Source: Acidobacteriota bacterium (GTDB lineage: Bacteria; Acidobacteriota; Vicinamibacteria; Vicinamibacterales; SCN-69-37). From it: a stretch of 64,000 nucleotides of DNA. The notes under the pieces were generated by a model. That model worked only from the letters and a program-made list of their open reading frames with translations. It ran no database searches and had not been told where the DNA came from. Below are positions 31,463 through 42,059 of this stretch, in pieces (the stretch's first letter is position 1; each line of letters begins with the position of its first letter). The position numbers and the translations under genes were made by a program. The stretch spans positions 78,626 to 142,625 of the forward strand of contig CANIII010000009.1 in assembly GCA_947467605.1 (NCBI GenBank), read 5' to 3'.

Positions 31463-34400
31463 CTACCAGTCGTAGCCAATCCAGAACGTGAACTTCGGTT
31501 TGCGGAGCGTCGCGCTGCCGCCGTCGTTCGAGAAGACGTAGTCTTCCCAGTCCTTGTTGAAGAGCGTGCGCCAGGACCAGTCGAAGTGCATGGGGTAGCC
31601 GAGGATGAACGTCTCGAGACCGAAGCCGTAGGACGCACGTGAATCCACGAGGCGCGGTCCGGTGATCGTGTACGGGGACCCGTAGAGCGGCGTGATCACG
31701 CCGGTGATCGGGTTGTAGGTGTAGTCAGCGATCGGCGTGACCTTCGTGTCTTTTCTCGAGAAGATCGTGAACGGGGTGCCGTTGAGACCGGCGCCACCGA
31801 TGTCGAAGAAGAAGTTGCCGCGAATGCCGCCCAGCACACCGAGCGGCGTGAGCATGGCTTCTACCAGCGGGAAGCGCAGCTGTGCGTTGGCGTAGAACGC
31901 CTTCTGCCCGAGCAGGCTGAGGTAGTCGTAGCCGTGCAGGTCCGCGTTGCCGCCGAAGTAGGTGAAGTCCGGGTTGGTGCCCCAGCTCTTGAACCCGCGG
32001 TACCGCATCGCCAGCAAGCCCGTCGTGCCGAGGCGCACATACTTGCGCGCCTCGCCTTCGATCGTCTGCTTCGAGAGGAGGCTGCCGATCGCCGGCGCGA
32101 ATCCGTAGTTGACCCGATACGTGCTGCCGGCCACCGGACCGAACTCCCGGAACACCGTTGTCTCGCTCGTCAGACCCAGGCCGAACGGCATCATCGTGCC
32201 GTTGCGGAAGAGCGTGGTGCCGTAGGTCTGCTGCTGGTAGCTGTCGGCGAGTGCGCCGAGCGTTGGATCGTCGTACGACTCGGAGATGTTCGAGATGCCA
32301 CCCGTCAGCTCCACGCGCGTGTAGCGATTGAGCGGGTAGATGCCAAAGAGCGTGGCACCGCGCGTGGTGCGCGAGCCGATCGAGCTGTTGCGATCGACAA
32401 AGGGCGCGAGCACCGGGTCATAGAGCGCGGCGGTCGCCGCCTGACCGTAGAAGAATGACTCCTGCGAGAACGCCTGCACGGCGTACTGGAAGCGGCGTTC
32501 AATGCTGGTGTAGGCGAACGCGAAGGTGCGATAGGTCGACATCGACGATGAGTAGAAATTCATCATCTTGTCGCCGAGCACATCGGTGAACGTCAGGTCC
32601 GTGCCGCCGTAGAAGTTGCCGCCGCTCGTGACGCCGAGGTTGACGCCCGGGCGCGTATCAAGCGAGAACTTCTCGAAGTTGCCCTTCTGGCGCATGTTCT
32701 TGCGAACCAGCGTGTGGCTGAGCGGCGCCTGGAAATCGATGACCGGGCCCGGCGCGCCGAAGTCGCTCGTGTTCGCCGTGGCAATCGGCTTCTGCCGATC
32801 CAGCACATGGATGCCGTTCTCACCCTTGTAGTAAGAGATGAACGCCGTCTTCGTCTGGTTGTTCTGTTTGATGGCGATCGGCGAGACGATGCCCGTGGCC
32901 GCGTCCGTCCACTGGGTGAGCGCGCCGGTCTTGAGATCGATCGTCCAGACGTTGGGGATCATGCCGTTGCGCGCGACTTCCGGTGTCACCGGTTTGGCCG
33001 GATCCGAGGCCGTCGAGACGAACACGACCGTGTTGGCGTCGAGGTACTTCGCGCCCGTGTCGTCATGCGTGCCGAACGTGAGCTGTTTCTTCGTGCCTGA
33101 TGCCAGGTCGAGCGAGAACAGCTTGTCGTTGCCGCTGATGCGCGCGGTGTAAATGAGGGTGCGGCCGTCTGGAGCGAACGTCGGCGAGTAGTCGGCAAAC
33201 GCGTCCTTGGTGACGTTGGTGAGTGCGCCGGTCGCCAGATCGACCACGTAGATGTCGGTCACGGCCTGCGCGAGTGCGGAGAACGCGACGCGCTTGCCAT
33301 CAGGGCTAAATGCCGGTGATTCCGGCATGTCGACCGCTTTCATTTCGATCCGCTGCGTGATCTTGCCGGTCGCGATGTTCTGGATGATCAGCGTCTTCTG
33401 CTTCTCAGTGCGGACGAAGTACGCGATCTTGTCGCCGACCGGTGCCCAGCTGATCCATGGCACGAGATTGCCGCGCAGGCCGCCGGCCGTCGCGATGTAC
33501 TCGTAGCCCTGACTGTGCGCAAAGCCGCCCGTGAGATTGCGAATGACCTGGCCGTCCTTGGCCGAGATCAGGATGATGTCGAGTTCCTGATCTTTGCGGT
33601 TGCCGGCAACCGCCGCAATGATGTCGCCGGTCGGTGATGGCTCAATGGAAATCACCGAGACGAACGGCGTCTTCTCACGACGCGGCGCGAGGTTCTTGCC
33701 GTAGTCGGTTGGCAGTTCCTTGTCGCGGAACGGCTTGAACCGGTCCTTCAGGTAGCGCTCGAACGCTTCGTCGAATTCTTCCGGTTTCAGCTTCAGCGCT
33801 TCTTCATACGCGCTCTCGCCGCCGCCGATCACGCTCTTGCGGAGTGAGAACAGGAACTGGCGCAGACCTTCCATGCCCCAGCGCCCCTGAATGAACTCGA
33901 ACGTCGCGTGGCCCATCGAGTAGGGGAGCCGGCCCGACATCGGTTCACTCTCGAGATTGCTCATGTGCGGCACGTTGTCGGAGATCGCCGCATCGCGCAC
34001 CTGCATCAGGTCGAGTGGATTCCACCCGCCAGCCATGAAGTCCGACAGGCCCTCATCAACCCACAGTGGCAATCCGCTGCTGATCAGACCGCGCGGGATG
34101 ATGTCAAACTCGAATACGTGCGTGAGCTCGTGCGTGATCGTGTGGTACAGCTGGTCCGGCGGTTCATCGATCGGCAGCACCATGCGATCGCGACCCGGTT
34201 CGGCGAACGCGAGCACGCCTTCGGGCAATTCGTCGCCCGAGATGTTCTGCTGTTGGAACTCGCTCTGGGTCTTGAAGAGCACGAGCGGAATCTTGAACGC
34301 CAGATCGTGCTTGAGCTCCGAGCTGACATGCTGGTAGGCGCTCTCGGCGTACCCGGCGATGCGCTGCAGGTGGGGCTCGACCTCCGGGTAGTAGAAGATC

Positions 34401-34576
34401 TCGAAGTGGTCGGTGGTGTAGATCGACCATTTGAACGTGTCGTATTTCACACGGTTCTTGCCGTAGTACGGCACAAATGGCGTCTGCGCGTGAGCAAGTG
34501 TGGGGAGCAGGTCCGCGCCGGTAAACATGAACAAACCGGCGAGCAGTGGCATCATGCGCAGGGTGCGCAACCGCAT
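31463..34576 (-). CDS. Secreted peptidase MA-like / WD40-like beta-propeller / outer-membrane surface-antigen protein
   Basis: Signal peptide; THELTHVFEFD with WVDEGLSDFMAGGW; TolB-like repeats (FSPDGKRVAFSA, FAPDGRTLIYTA); C-terminal beta-barrel-like region. Confidence 0.82.
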   Translation of the reverse strand: MRLRTLRMMPLLAGLFMFTGADLLPTLAHAQTPFVPYYGKNRVKYDTFKWSIYTTDHFEIFYYPEVEPHLQRIAGYAESAYQHVSSELKHDLAFKIPLVLFKTQSEFQQQNISGDELPEGVLAFAEPGRDRMVLPIDEPPDQLYHTITHELTHVFEFDIIPRGLISSGLPLWVDEGLSDFMAGGWNPLDLMQVRDAAISDNVPHMSNLESEPMSGRLPYSMGHATFEFIQGRWGMEGLRQFLFSLRKSVIGGGESAYEEALKLKPEEFDEAFERYLKDRFKPFRDKELPTDYGKNLAPRREKTPFVSVISIEPSPTGDIIAAVAGNRKDQELDIILISAKDGQVIRNLTGGFAHSQGYEYIATAGGLRGNLVPWISWAPVGDKIAYFVRTEKQKTLIIQNIATGKITQRIEMKAVDMPESPAFSPDGKRVAFSALAQAVTDIYVVDLATGALTNVTKDAFADYSPTFAPDGRTLIYTARISGNDKLFSLDLASGTKKQLTFGTHDDTGAKYLDANTVVFVSTASDPAKPVTPEVARNGMIPNVWTIDLKTGALTQWTDAATGIVSPIAIKQNNQTKTAFISYYKGENGIHVLDRQKPIATANTSDFGAPGPVIDFQAPLSHTLVRKNMRQKGNFEKFSLDTRPGVNLGVTSGGNFYGGTDLTFTDVLGDKMMNFYSSSMSTYRTFAFAYTSIERRFQYAVQAFSQESFFYGQAATAALYDPVLAPFVDRNSSIGSRTTRGATLFGIYPLNRYTRVELTGGISNISESYDDPTLGALADSYQQQTYGTTLFRNGTMMPFGLGLTSETTVFREFGPVAGSTYRVNYGFAPAIGSLLSKQTIEGEARKYVRLGTTGLLAMRYRGFKSWGTNPDFTYFGGNADLHGYDYLSLLGQKAFYANAQLRFPLVEAMLTPLGVLGGIRGNFFFDIGGAGLNGTPFTIFSRKDTKVTPIADYTYNPITGVITPLYGSPYTITGPRLVDSRASYGFGLETFILGYPMHFDWSWRTLFNKDWEDYVFSNDGGSATLRKPKFTFWIGYDW

Positions 34577-34757
34577 AGGAACACCTCGGGGAGCGGCCGG
34601 CGTGTCGTGAGTGACGCGCAACGGCATACTGACCGGCATCTTACAGCAAAGATTGTGCCTTCCCGGACCGTCGTCCCCGTAGGACACCGTATCGGCGGAT
34701 GGACGACATATACTGGCCGCCGGGAATAAAGTCGGCCGGCCCGGTGTTCCGTTATCG

Positions 34758-35402
34758 ATGGTTAACATTGGTGTTAACACGGGAGGGCGCACGGGCTCGG
34801 CGGCAGCCTCCCGATCCATGGTCTTTGGCAGGCGCGCACGTTTCTCGGCGGAGGGTCAGGACGCGTTTGAGCGCGAAGCCCTGTCGTGGATTGACGGCCT
34901 CTACGGTGCCGCCCTCCGGCTGACCCGCAACCCAGCTGATGCCGAGGATCTGGTTCAGGAAACCTACGTCAAGGCCTTCAAATCTGCCGGGAAGTTCGCG
35001 TCGGGCACCAACCTGCGTGCCTGGCTCTTCACCATCCTCCACAACCACTTCCTGAACGACCGACGTCGTGCGAAGGGCAATCCCGTGGACGTCAACAGCG
35101 AGGTGGTTGAGCGCGCCGCGGGTGACATCTCGTCTGCCGACGAGACCGCCGAGCAGGCCTTGATCCAGCGCGCCTCTGACGACGAAGTGCGCGCGGCGCT
35201 GGAGGCGGTGCCTGAGGCGTTCCGGCAGACGGTGTGGCTACGGGACGCGGAAGGATTTTCGTACGTCGAAATAGCCGAGATGCTCCGCGTGCCCGTCGGT
35301 ACGGTGATGTCGCGGATCTCACGCGGGCGGCGGTTGCTCTCCGCCGAACTGGCTCACGCGGGCCACACAGCGAGAAAGACCGAAAGAATGGGGAACGCAT
35401 GA
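34758..35402 (+). CDS. ECF-type RNA polymerase sigma factor
   Basis: [30 protein letters not shown] (region 2) and [29 protein letters not shown] (region 4). Confidence 0.95.
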   Translation: MVNIGVNTGGRTGSAAASRSMVFGRRARFSAEGQDAFEREALSWIDGLYGAALRLTRNPADAEDLVQETYVKAFKSAGKFASGTNLRAWLFTILHNHFLNDRRRAKGNPVDVNSEVVERAAGDISSADETAEQALIQRASDDEVRAALEAVPEAFRQTVWLRDAEGFSYVEIAEMLRVPVGTVMSRISRGRRLLSAELAHAGHTARKTERMGNA

Positions 35403-36154
35403 TGCGCATGACCTGCCGGGATATTGAAGCTCAACTCGCGCCGTTCGTTGATGGCGAGATCGGGGAGGCCGAGGCCGCCCCCATTGCCGCCCACTTGGAG
35501 GCGTGCCCGACCTGTCGCCGTATGGCGACGTTGGAACGCCTCGGGCGCCAGGCGCTACACGACTGCGCGCCCCGGTTGCTCGCTCGGGTGCAGGCGCCGG
35601 CCGCACTCCGCGCGTCGGTGCGTCGTGCGATCCCGCCGCCGCGTCGCGCGTTTCGTTTCGGGTGGGTGGCGGCCAGTGCCGTTGCCACCGTGGTCGTCGC
35701 GTTTGGGCTCGTGGCAGTGGCCGGCGTCGTTCGTCCGATTCCGGTGTTTGCCGCGCAGGCCACGCTCGATCATCTGAAGTGTGTGCGCCTCGGGCCGAGC
35801 GCGACCTCGTCGGACGCCAAGGCGCTCGAGGCGTCCTGGCGGAACTGGCAGGGCTGGGACCTCCATGTCCCCACCGGGCAGCAGGGCGCGGGGCTGCGCC
35901 TCTTGGGCTACCGCCGGTGTGTGATCACAGAGGGCCGCATGGCGCACCTGCTATACGAGCGGAAGGGCGAAATCGTGTCCCTCTTTGTGCTTCCGGACGG
36001 TCCGAAAGTCGACCACGCCGAGCTTGAGATGTTTGGTCAGGACGCAGTACTGTGGACAAGTCACGGTTTGACCTACGCGCTCGTTGGGCGAGGCACCCGT
36101 GCAGACATGGCGCTTCTGGCGTCCGCGCTCAAGGGTGAGCTCGAAGGGTTCTAA
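35399..36154 (+). CDS. Zinc-finger anti-sigma factor
   Basis: Overlaps sigma stop; [10 protein letters not shown] (HxxxCxxC) then one TM segment. Confidence 0.9.
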   Translation: MMRMTCRDIEAQLAPFVDGEIGEAEAAPIAAHLEACPTCRRMATLERLGRQALHDCAPRLLARVQAPAALRASVRRAIPPPRRAFRFGWVAASAVATVVVAFGLVAVAGVVRPIPVFAAQATLDHLKCVRLGPSATSSDAKALEASWRNWQGWDLHVPTGQQGAGLRLLGYRRCVITEGRMAHLLYERKGEIVSLFVLPDGPKVDHAELEMFGQDAVLWTSHGLTYALVGRGTRADMALLASALKGELEGF

Positions 36155-36158
36155 TTCA

Positions 36159-36755
36159 TTGCGCACACACGCTCGACCTTCTCGTTGGCTGCCGTCGCTC
36201 GTCGTCGCGCCGGCGCTTGTCTCGGCGCTTGGGTTGGCCGCCTGTTCGCGAAACACCACGCCTCCCGAGAAGCTTGGCAGCGTCGTCAAGCCGAAGGAAG
36301 TGGTCGACGCATCGAATGCGCTGACGGAAGATCGAGCCGGCAAGCCCGCAAACTTCGCCTTTACGCTGAAAGACATGAACGGCGCGTCGGTGCAGTTGGC
36401 CAGCTACAAAGGCCGGCCACTGGTCGTCAACTTCTGGGCCACATGGTGCCCGCCCTGCAAGCTCGAGATTCCGTGGTTTATCGACTTCAAGAAGCGCTAC
36501 GGCGCCAACGGACTCGAAATTCTGGGCGTGTCGATCGACGATCCGGCTCCGGAACTCAAGGCCTTCTCAACCGAATACAAGATGAACTATCCCGTGCTGA
36601 TGGGCCTCGATCAGGAGAAGATGCTGGAGGCGTACGACGCGGTCGTCTCGGTCCCTGTGACGTGGTTCATCAAGAAGGACGGCACGGTGCAGGGGCGCAC
36701 GATCGGCATTAACACCCGCGAGTTTTTCGAAAACCAGATCAAGGCGTTATTTTGA
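36159..36755 (+). CDS. TlpA/ResA-like thioredoxin-fold lipoprotein (TTG start inferred)
   Basis: LAACSRN lipobox; NFWATWCPPCKLEIPWF; IDDPAPELKAF. Confidence 0.88.
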   Translation: MRTHARPSRWLPSLVVAPALVSALGLAACSRNTTPPEKLGSVVKPKEVVDASNALTEDRAGKPANFAFTLKDMNGASVQLASYKGRPLVVNFWATWCPPCKLEIPWFIDFKKRYGANGLEILGVSIDDPAPELKAFSTEYKMNYPVLMGLDQEKMLEAYDAVVSVPVTWFIKKDGTVQGRTIGINTREFFENQIKALF

Positions 36756-36991
36756 CCATGAAGCCCAAGCGCTCGCCCGTGACTTCCGCTCGTTTGGCGT
36801 GCGGTTGTACGGTCGGGTTTCGTGAAGGGCAGCCCGGCAGCCCCGTCACCGTGGTGGTCACGACGAAGGGGTCGGCGTGTGCACTGTCGATCCACGTGGC
36901 CGGTGTGCCGGTCTATGACCATCGCGAAGCCTTGCGCCCGGCCACGCGCCCGCTGCCGCCGCTCCAGTCCGACTTCGAAGAAGAAAACTAA
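36752..36991 (+). CDS. Small hypothetical protein
   Basis: 79-codon ORF with ATGA-type overlap with tlpA-like gene. Confidence 0.5.
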   Translation: MTMKPKRSPVTSARLACGCTVGFREGQPGSPVTVVVTTKGSACALSIHVAGVPVYDHREALRPATRPLPPLQSDFEEEN

Positions 36992-38430
36992 CTCCGCGCG
37001 AAGTCGATAAAACCCTTATCGACATCCGTATGGACGAGCGTCACGCGAACGCGGTCGCCGACGTCTGCGCCGCGTTGGCCCCGCACGAGCATGCCCTCGA
37101 TATGCGGCGCAAGCACGCGTACGAACGTGCCCTTGGGGCCGGCGCCGGTGACGATCGCGTCAAACGTCTCGCCGACCCGGTGGCTCATCACGACCGCCGA
37201 GATCCGCTTGGACATCTCCCGCTCCACCTTTCGCGACGCGTCTGCCTTCAGCGTGCAGTTGCGCGCGATGTCGTTCAGCTCGGCATCCGAGTAGGGCGAG
37301 GCCTGTTTGGCGAGCAGCGCCTTCAGGAGCCGCTGCGTGACCAGATCGGCAAACCGGCGATTCGGAGCGGTGGAGTGCGTGTAGTCCTCGACCGCGAGGC
37401 CGAAGTGTCCCTGTTCGGGGTCACCCGGTCGTTCGAGGACGTACTCACCCGGGCCCATCAGCTTGATAACGGCCAATGACAGGTCGGCAAAATGATCGGG
37501 ATCGGCCGCCTTCTGCGCCACCAGAAACTCGTTGAGCGCACGCGAGTCGGCGGCGACGGGCAGCGTGGTACCCATGGCGGCGGCGAGGGCCACGATGCGA
37601 TCCCATCGCTTGGGCGTACGCACGATGCGACGAATGGACGAAACCGCGCCGAGCGTGCGCGCCACGACTTCGTTAGACGCGATCATGAAGTCTTCGATCA
37701 GCTCCGTCGCGCGGTTCTTCTGCTGCTTCTCGACACTTGTGACCTGGTCGCCGGTAATGACCGGTCGCGTTTCGATCGTCTCGATATTCAGCGCGCCATG
37801 GCGGTAGCGCTCGACGCGCAGCGCCTGCGCGGCGGCATCCTGCAACCGCAACTGCGCGGCCAGCGCCGGCGACGCGGCGACTTTCTCGGGAGCGGGGCTC
37901 CGGCCTTCGAGCCACGCGCCGACCGCGTTGTAGGTCAGCTGCGCATGGTTGTGCACGACGGCGCGATAGATGTCGCTCGATGTCACGTGCCCATCCGCGC
38001 TGACCACAAACTCGATGACCATGGCCAGACGCGTGCCGTCCTCATTGAGCGACGTGGCGTCGGTCGAGAGTACTTCGGGCAGCATGGGAAAAATACTGAC
38101 GCCGGTATAGACCGTCGTCGTCTCGCGCGCCGCGTGTTGGTCGATGGCCGATTGCTTCGGCACATACGTGTCGACATCGGCGATGGCCACGCGCACACGC
38201 GTCGCGCCATCTGCCAAGGCGTCGGCCACTTCCAGTTGATCGAGATCGCGTGATGTGTCGTTGTCGATCGATGACCACAGGAGCGTGCGCAGGTCCGTGA
38301 TGGCGGCGGTCGCCGCAATGGCCGGCGGATGTCGTGTGAGTTCCGCCAACTGCAGTGGCACGGCGGCCGGCAGGTCGGGATCGAAGCCGTGCTCGAGCAT
38401 GAGGCGTTTCGCGATGCGGCGGAGGTCCAT
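36988..38430 (-). CDS. RNB-domain ribonuclease (RNase II/R family)
   Basis: DNDTSRDLDQLEVADAL...VRVAIADVDTYVP, FPMLPEVLSTDATSLNEDGTRLAMV, HSTAPNRRFADLVTQR. Confidence 0.92.
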   Translation of the reverse strand: MDLRRIAKRLMLEHGFDPDLPAAVPLQLAELTRHPPAIAATAAITDLRTLLWSSIDNDTSRDLDQLEVADALADGATRVRVAIADVDTYVPKQSAIDQHAARETTTVYTGVSIFPMLPEVLSTDATSLNEDGTRLAMVIEFVVSADGHVTSSDIYRAVVHNHAQLTYNAVGAWLEGRSPAPEKVAASPALAAQLRLQDAAAQALRVERYRHGALNIETIETRPVITGDQVTSVEKQQKNRATELIEDFMIASNEVVARTLGAVSSIRRIVRTPKRWDRIVALAAAMGTTLPVAADSRALNEFLVAQKAADPDHFADLSLAVIKLMGPGEYVLERPGDPEQGHFGLAVEDYTHSTAPNRRFADLVTQRLLKALLAKQASPYSDAELNDIARNCTLKADASRKVEREMSKRISAVVMSHRVGETFDAIVTGAGPKGTFVRVLAPHIEGMLVRGQRGADVGDRVRVTLVHTDVDKGFIDFARS

Positions 38431-38432
38431 GG

Positions 38433-39152
38433 TCAGAATCCCAATCGAATTTCCGCCACGAGTGGCAGATGGTCAGACGCCATCTTGGCCAACCGCGTGC
38501 GCGGCAGGCTGATGTGCCGGATCTCGACGTTGCCGAGATAGTAGATGTGATCGAGGTGGAGGAGCGGGAAAAATCCCGGGTACGTGCGACGTCGCTTCAC
38601 GTGCGGGAAGAGGTCCACGCTGCGGAGACGTTCGCCGAGGATGTCGGACGCCAGCCCGCGCGCCCATTCATTGAAGTCGCCCAGCACGATCTTCGGGCCG
38701 ACCACCCGTCGATCATGCACCCAGGTGGCAAGTCGTCCGGCCTGATACCGCCGTTCGCGCAGGGCCGTGCCGAAGTGGACGTTGTAGATCTGTACGCGTC
38801 CGGGGCCGACATCAATGGCGGCGCGCTGGCTGTTGCGTGGCTCACTGTGTTCCCAGGACAGATCGTGCTGCGCATGATCGCGAATCGGAAATCGACTCAG
38901 CACGACGTTCCCGAACTGGTGGCGGCGCAGTTCCCGTGCGGGTGCCATCACCCAGCCCATGCCGAGCGCGGCGCCGATGCTCTCGGCGTGCCCGGACCCC
39001 GACGGCCCAGGGCCGATCACTTCCTGCAGCGCGATGATGTCGGCGTTGACGGTCGCGAGTACCTCGGCGATGCGTTCGGGCTGCACACGGCGATCCATCC
39101 CGCGACTGCGGTGGATGTTGTAGGTGACGATGCGCAGATCGACAAATCGCAC
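38433..39152 (-). CDS. Endonuclease/exonuclease/phosphatase family protein
   Basis: RIVTYNIHRSRGMD, DIIALQEV, VLGDFNEW, SDHLPLVAEI. Confidence 0.92.
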   Translation of the reverse strand: MRFVDLRIVTYNIHRSRGMDRRVQPERIAEVLATVNADIIALQEVIGPGPSGSGHAESIGAALGMGWVMAPARELRRHQFGNVVLSRFPIRDHAQHDLSWEHSEPRNSQRAAIDVGPGRVQIYNVHFGTALRERRYQAGRLATWVHDRRVVGPKIVLGDFNEWARGLASDILGERLRSVDLFPHVKRRRTYPGFFPLLHLDHIYYLGNVEIRHISLPRTRLAKMASDHLPLVAEIRLGF

Positions 39153-41721
39153 TTAGCGTTTCGGCATCAGCGCACGAAGCGGCAGGATGCGCTTGTCGCC
39201 GTCGCCGAGTCGAATCGTGGGGGCGTCGCGAGACAACCGGTCGAGCAGTGCCTCACTGTACAGATCGCTCTGGTCCGCGGCTCGTGTGACGGCCACGAAG
39301 TATTCCGCCGGCGGCAAGCCGCGAAACGCATAGCGACCTCGATCATCAAGGTAGGTGAGCTTGATGTAGCGGCTCGTCGGCTGCCACTTGAGGCGATTCG
39401 TGGGAAAGGCAATGACGGCGTAGCCTTGCGCCAGATCACCGGTTTCGAGCACCGCCGTTCCCGTGAGCGTCGTGAAGACGTCCGTCAACGTGATCTCGAT
39501 CCCGTCGATGATCTCGTTGTAGTCCATGTCCTTCGGAATATCCGTGACGTCAGACCCGCGGATCGTCACTTTCTTCAGTCGCCACGGTTCGGGGAGATTC
39601 TCCACACGAATGTAGTGCAGGCCGGCCATCGCGCCCATGAGGGAGAAGTGGCGGCTGGTGTCGATCTCGCCGCTCTGGACGTCGCCAAGTGTCGACCCAT
39701 CCGACATGGGCGCGCGAATGCGCACGTCGGACTGGTCCACGGGCGGACGACTCGTCTTGCTCTCCCAATTGACGATGCCTTCGAGTCGCGCGCCGGGCGA
39801 CAGTACCATCTTCACGTCGGTGACATCGGCGCCCGAGACCGGCTGGGTCCAGATGGCGAAGTGCGACACTCCGCCGACCTGCACCGCGGCGCGCGCGCGA
39901 ATGATGTAGCGCTCCGCGAGGATGTTCGCGAACTGGAAGACGCCATCCGGGCGGATGTCGGCCTCACTGATGGCAAATGACGCGGAGCGTGAGCTGCGGC
40001 TGGGCCCGAGATTGACGGCGCCTGACAGCAACTGCAATCCGGGCGCCGAGATCTGGCCCGTGAGTCGCGCCGGTCGAATGATCTGCAGCTTGAACTTCAG
40101 CCCCCGCACGGGGACGCCCGGATCGAGCGTCACGCGCACGGCATCGTCCTGATACACCGTGCCAGGGTAGAACGTCGGGCCGTAGAAGAGCTGACCGAGT
40201 TGGTCGCCGACGCGGGCGAATGACGGGTCAAAGGCCGTGATGAAGTACTGGCCGGGCGCAAGACCGTGCAGATGGAATTCGCCGCGGTCGTCGGTCACGC
40301 TTTCGGCCGCCGTCACAAACGAGCGTTCGCCCTTGTCGTTGTAGACCGCACGCAGTGCTTCGATCAGGGCACCGGCAAACGGCGTCTCGTCGGTATCCAC
40401 GAGCATGCCGGACGCGAAGTTGTGGGGGACGAGCTGAACGTCGATCCCGTCTTTCTTTTCGCCGTCCTTCAGCACCACAAAGCTCGGTGCGATGGCAGGC
40501 GGTGTCTCCCCGAACGCGCGCGCGGCGTAGCCGGTCTTCAGCGCGGTCACCGTGAACGTCTTGCCGCGGGGAAGTTTGTCGACGGTGTACCGCCCGTCCT
40601 TGTCGGTGAGGGCGACGCGGTTGTAGCGCGGGCAACTATCCGTCTGGCCGACCGGCACGGTGGCCGGACATTCCATGATCTCGTCGGCAGTTACCACGAC
40701 GCGCGCGCGAAATCGGCCTGCCGTCCACGATCGACGTGAGTCGGCCAGAGAGCGACGCGGTTGGCGGCACCATGACCGGCACGGCGGCCGGTGGGCCAGG
40801 CTTGCCCTTGCCGGCCGGCGTCGGGACTGGCGTCGGGACAATCGGCGCCGGAGGCGCGACGGCCCTCACGGGTGGGCGGATCGGCGGCGCGATGTGCAGC
40901 GCGAAGGTCGGGACCTCCTGCGAGGGTTCGGTGCCGACCGTGATGCGTACGCTGTCGCGTGGCGCGGTGGTGCCCGGGGCAAAGGTCGTCCCGTATGTCA
41001 GCATCCCGACTTCGTCGCCGGCGTGAATGAACGCGGGATCCGTTGTCCGAATCACGTATTCACCTGGCGCGAGACCGAACAGGCGATACCGGCCGCGTTC
41101 ATCGGTCACGCTCTGCGACACCGCGATGAGGTCGCGCTGGCCATCGAGATCCGCGCTCGCGATTGCCTCAACGAGCGCGCCTCCGAGGGGCGTGTTGTCT
41201 TCGTCGAGCAGGATGCCGGTCAGGACGTGCTGTGCGGCCAGTGCCACATCCACGCCGGTTCGCTGTTCCTCGTCTTTCAGTTCAATGAGGGTTGCTGGTG
41301 TGGAGGGCGGCACTTCGCCGAAGGCGCGCGTCGCGTAGCCGGTCTTCGACACGCTGACCGTGAAGGTCTTGCCCTTGGGCAGCTTGGTGATGGTATAGCG
41401 CCCATCGGTGTCGGTGATCTCGACGCGGTTGTAGCGCTGGCAGTTATCGGTCCGGCCTTCGGGATTGTTCGGTGGGCATTCAAAGATCTCGTCGGACGTG
41501 AGCACGACGCGCGCGCGGGCGAGCGGCCGTCCGCTCGGCGCCGTCGTGACGCGACCCGAGAGCGATGCCGTCGGCAGCACCGTATTGGTCCTGGCGACCA
41601 ACGGTGTCTGTGGCAGGGGTTGAATCTGTGGTGACGGTGGCTTCGGCGTTTGCGCCAGCAGTGCGACGCCGAGGGCCGCGACCCACAGCGGCACCGCCAC
41701 GCGACGCAGGAAAGAGCGCAT
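39153..41721 (-). pseudogene. Two-module carboxypeptidase-regulatory-like protein split across two frames (frameshift at about 40700-40709)
   Basis: ORF 40636-42081 (real start ATG 41721, signal peptide MRSFLRRVAVPLWVAALGVALLAQ) runs ...VDGRPISRAR and ORF 39153-40841 resumes RARVVVTADEIMECP; paralogous module reads GRPLARARVVLTSDEIFECP continuously. Confidence 0.8.
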
Positions 41722-41742
41722 AGGTTTATTATCAACTACGCC

Positions 41743-42045
41743 ATGGCGAACTTGCGAACCGAGTTTGAGGTCGAGTGTCCCTGCTGCAGGACCACGCTGG
41801 TCATTGACGAAGGGCTGAAGCGTGTTTTGCGCCATGTGGAGCCTGAGCGCGCCGACAAGCCGAAGCTCGACGATGCCCAGCAGATTTTGGCGGAGCAGAA
41901 GGCGCGCCGAGACGCACTCTTCGAACAGTCCGCGACGGCCGAGAAGAATCGTGGCGATGTGTTGTCCCGTCGGTTTGAGGAAGCGCTGAAGGAAGCCCAG
42001 AACGAGCCGATCACGAAGCCCACGCGGGCGTTCGACCTCGACTGA
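41743..42045 (+). CDS. Small hypothetical protein with CPCC motif
   Basis: MANLRTEFEVECPCCRTTLVIDEGLKRVLRHVE; divergent from signal-peptide gene. Confidence 0.7.
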   Translation: MANLRTEFEVECPCCRTTLVIDEGLKRVLRHVEPERADKPKLDDAQQILAEQKARRDALFEQSATAEKNRGDVLSRRFEEALKEAQNEPITKPTRAFDLD

Positions 42046-42059
42046 GCGTTCGTCGGTCA

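Noticed and set aside
34723-34756. Possible ECF promoter GGAATAAA ... CGTTA before the sigma factor
   Set aside because: Spacing of about 21-22 nt is longer than the usual 16-17 for ECF promoters, so autoregulation cannot be supported from sequence alone.
34758-34780. GTTAAC-ATTGGT-GTTAAC at the sigma-factor start
   Set aside because: Short palindromic hexamers inside the probable coding start; no independent evidence for an operator.
38469-39980. Plus-strand 503-aa ORF
   Set aside because: Antisense to the endonuclease/exonuclease/phosphatase gene and the carboxypeptidase-regulatory-like gene; composition typical of a shadow frame.
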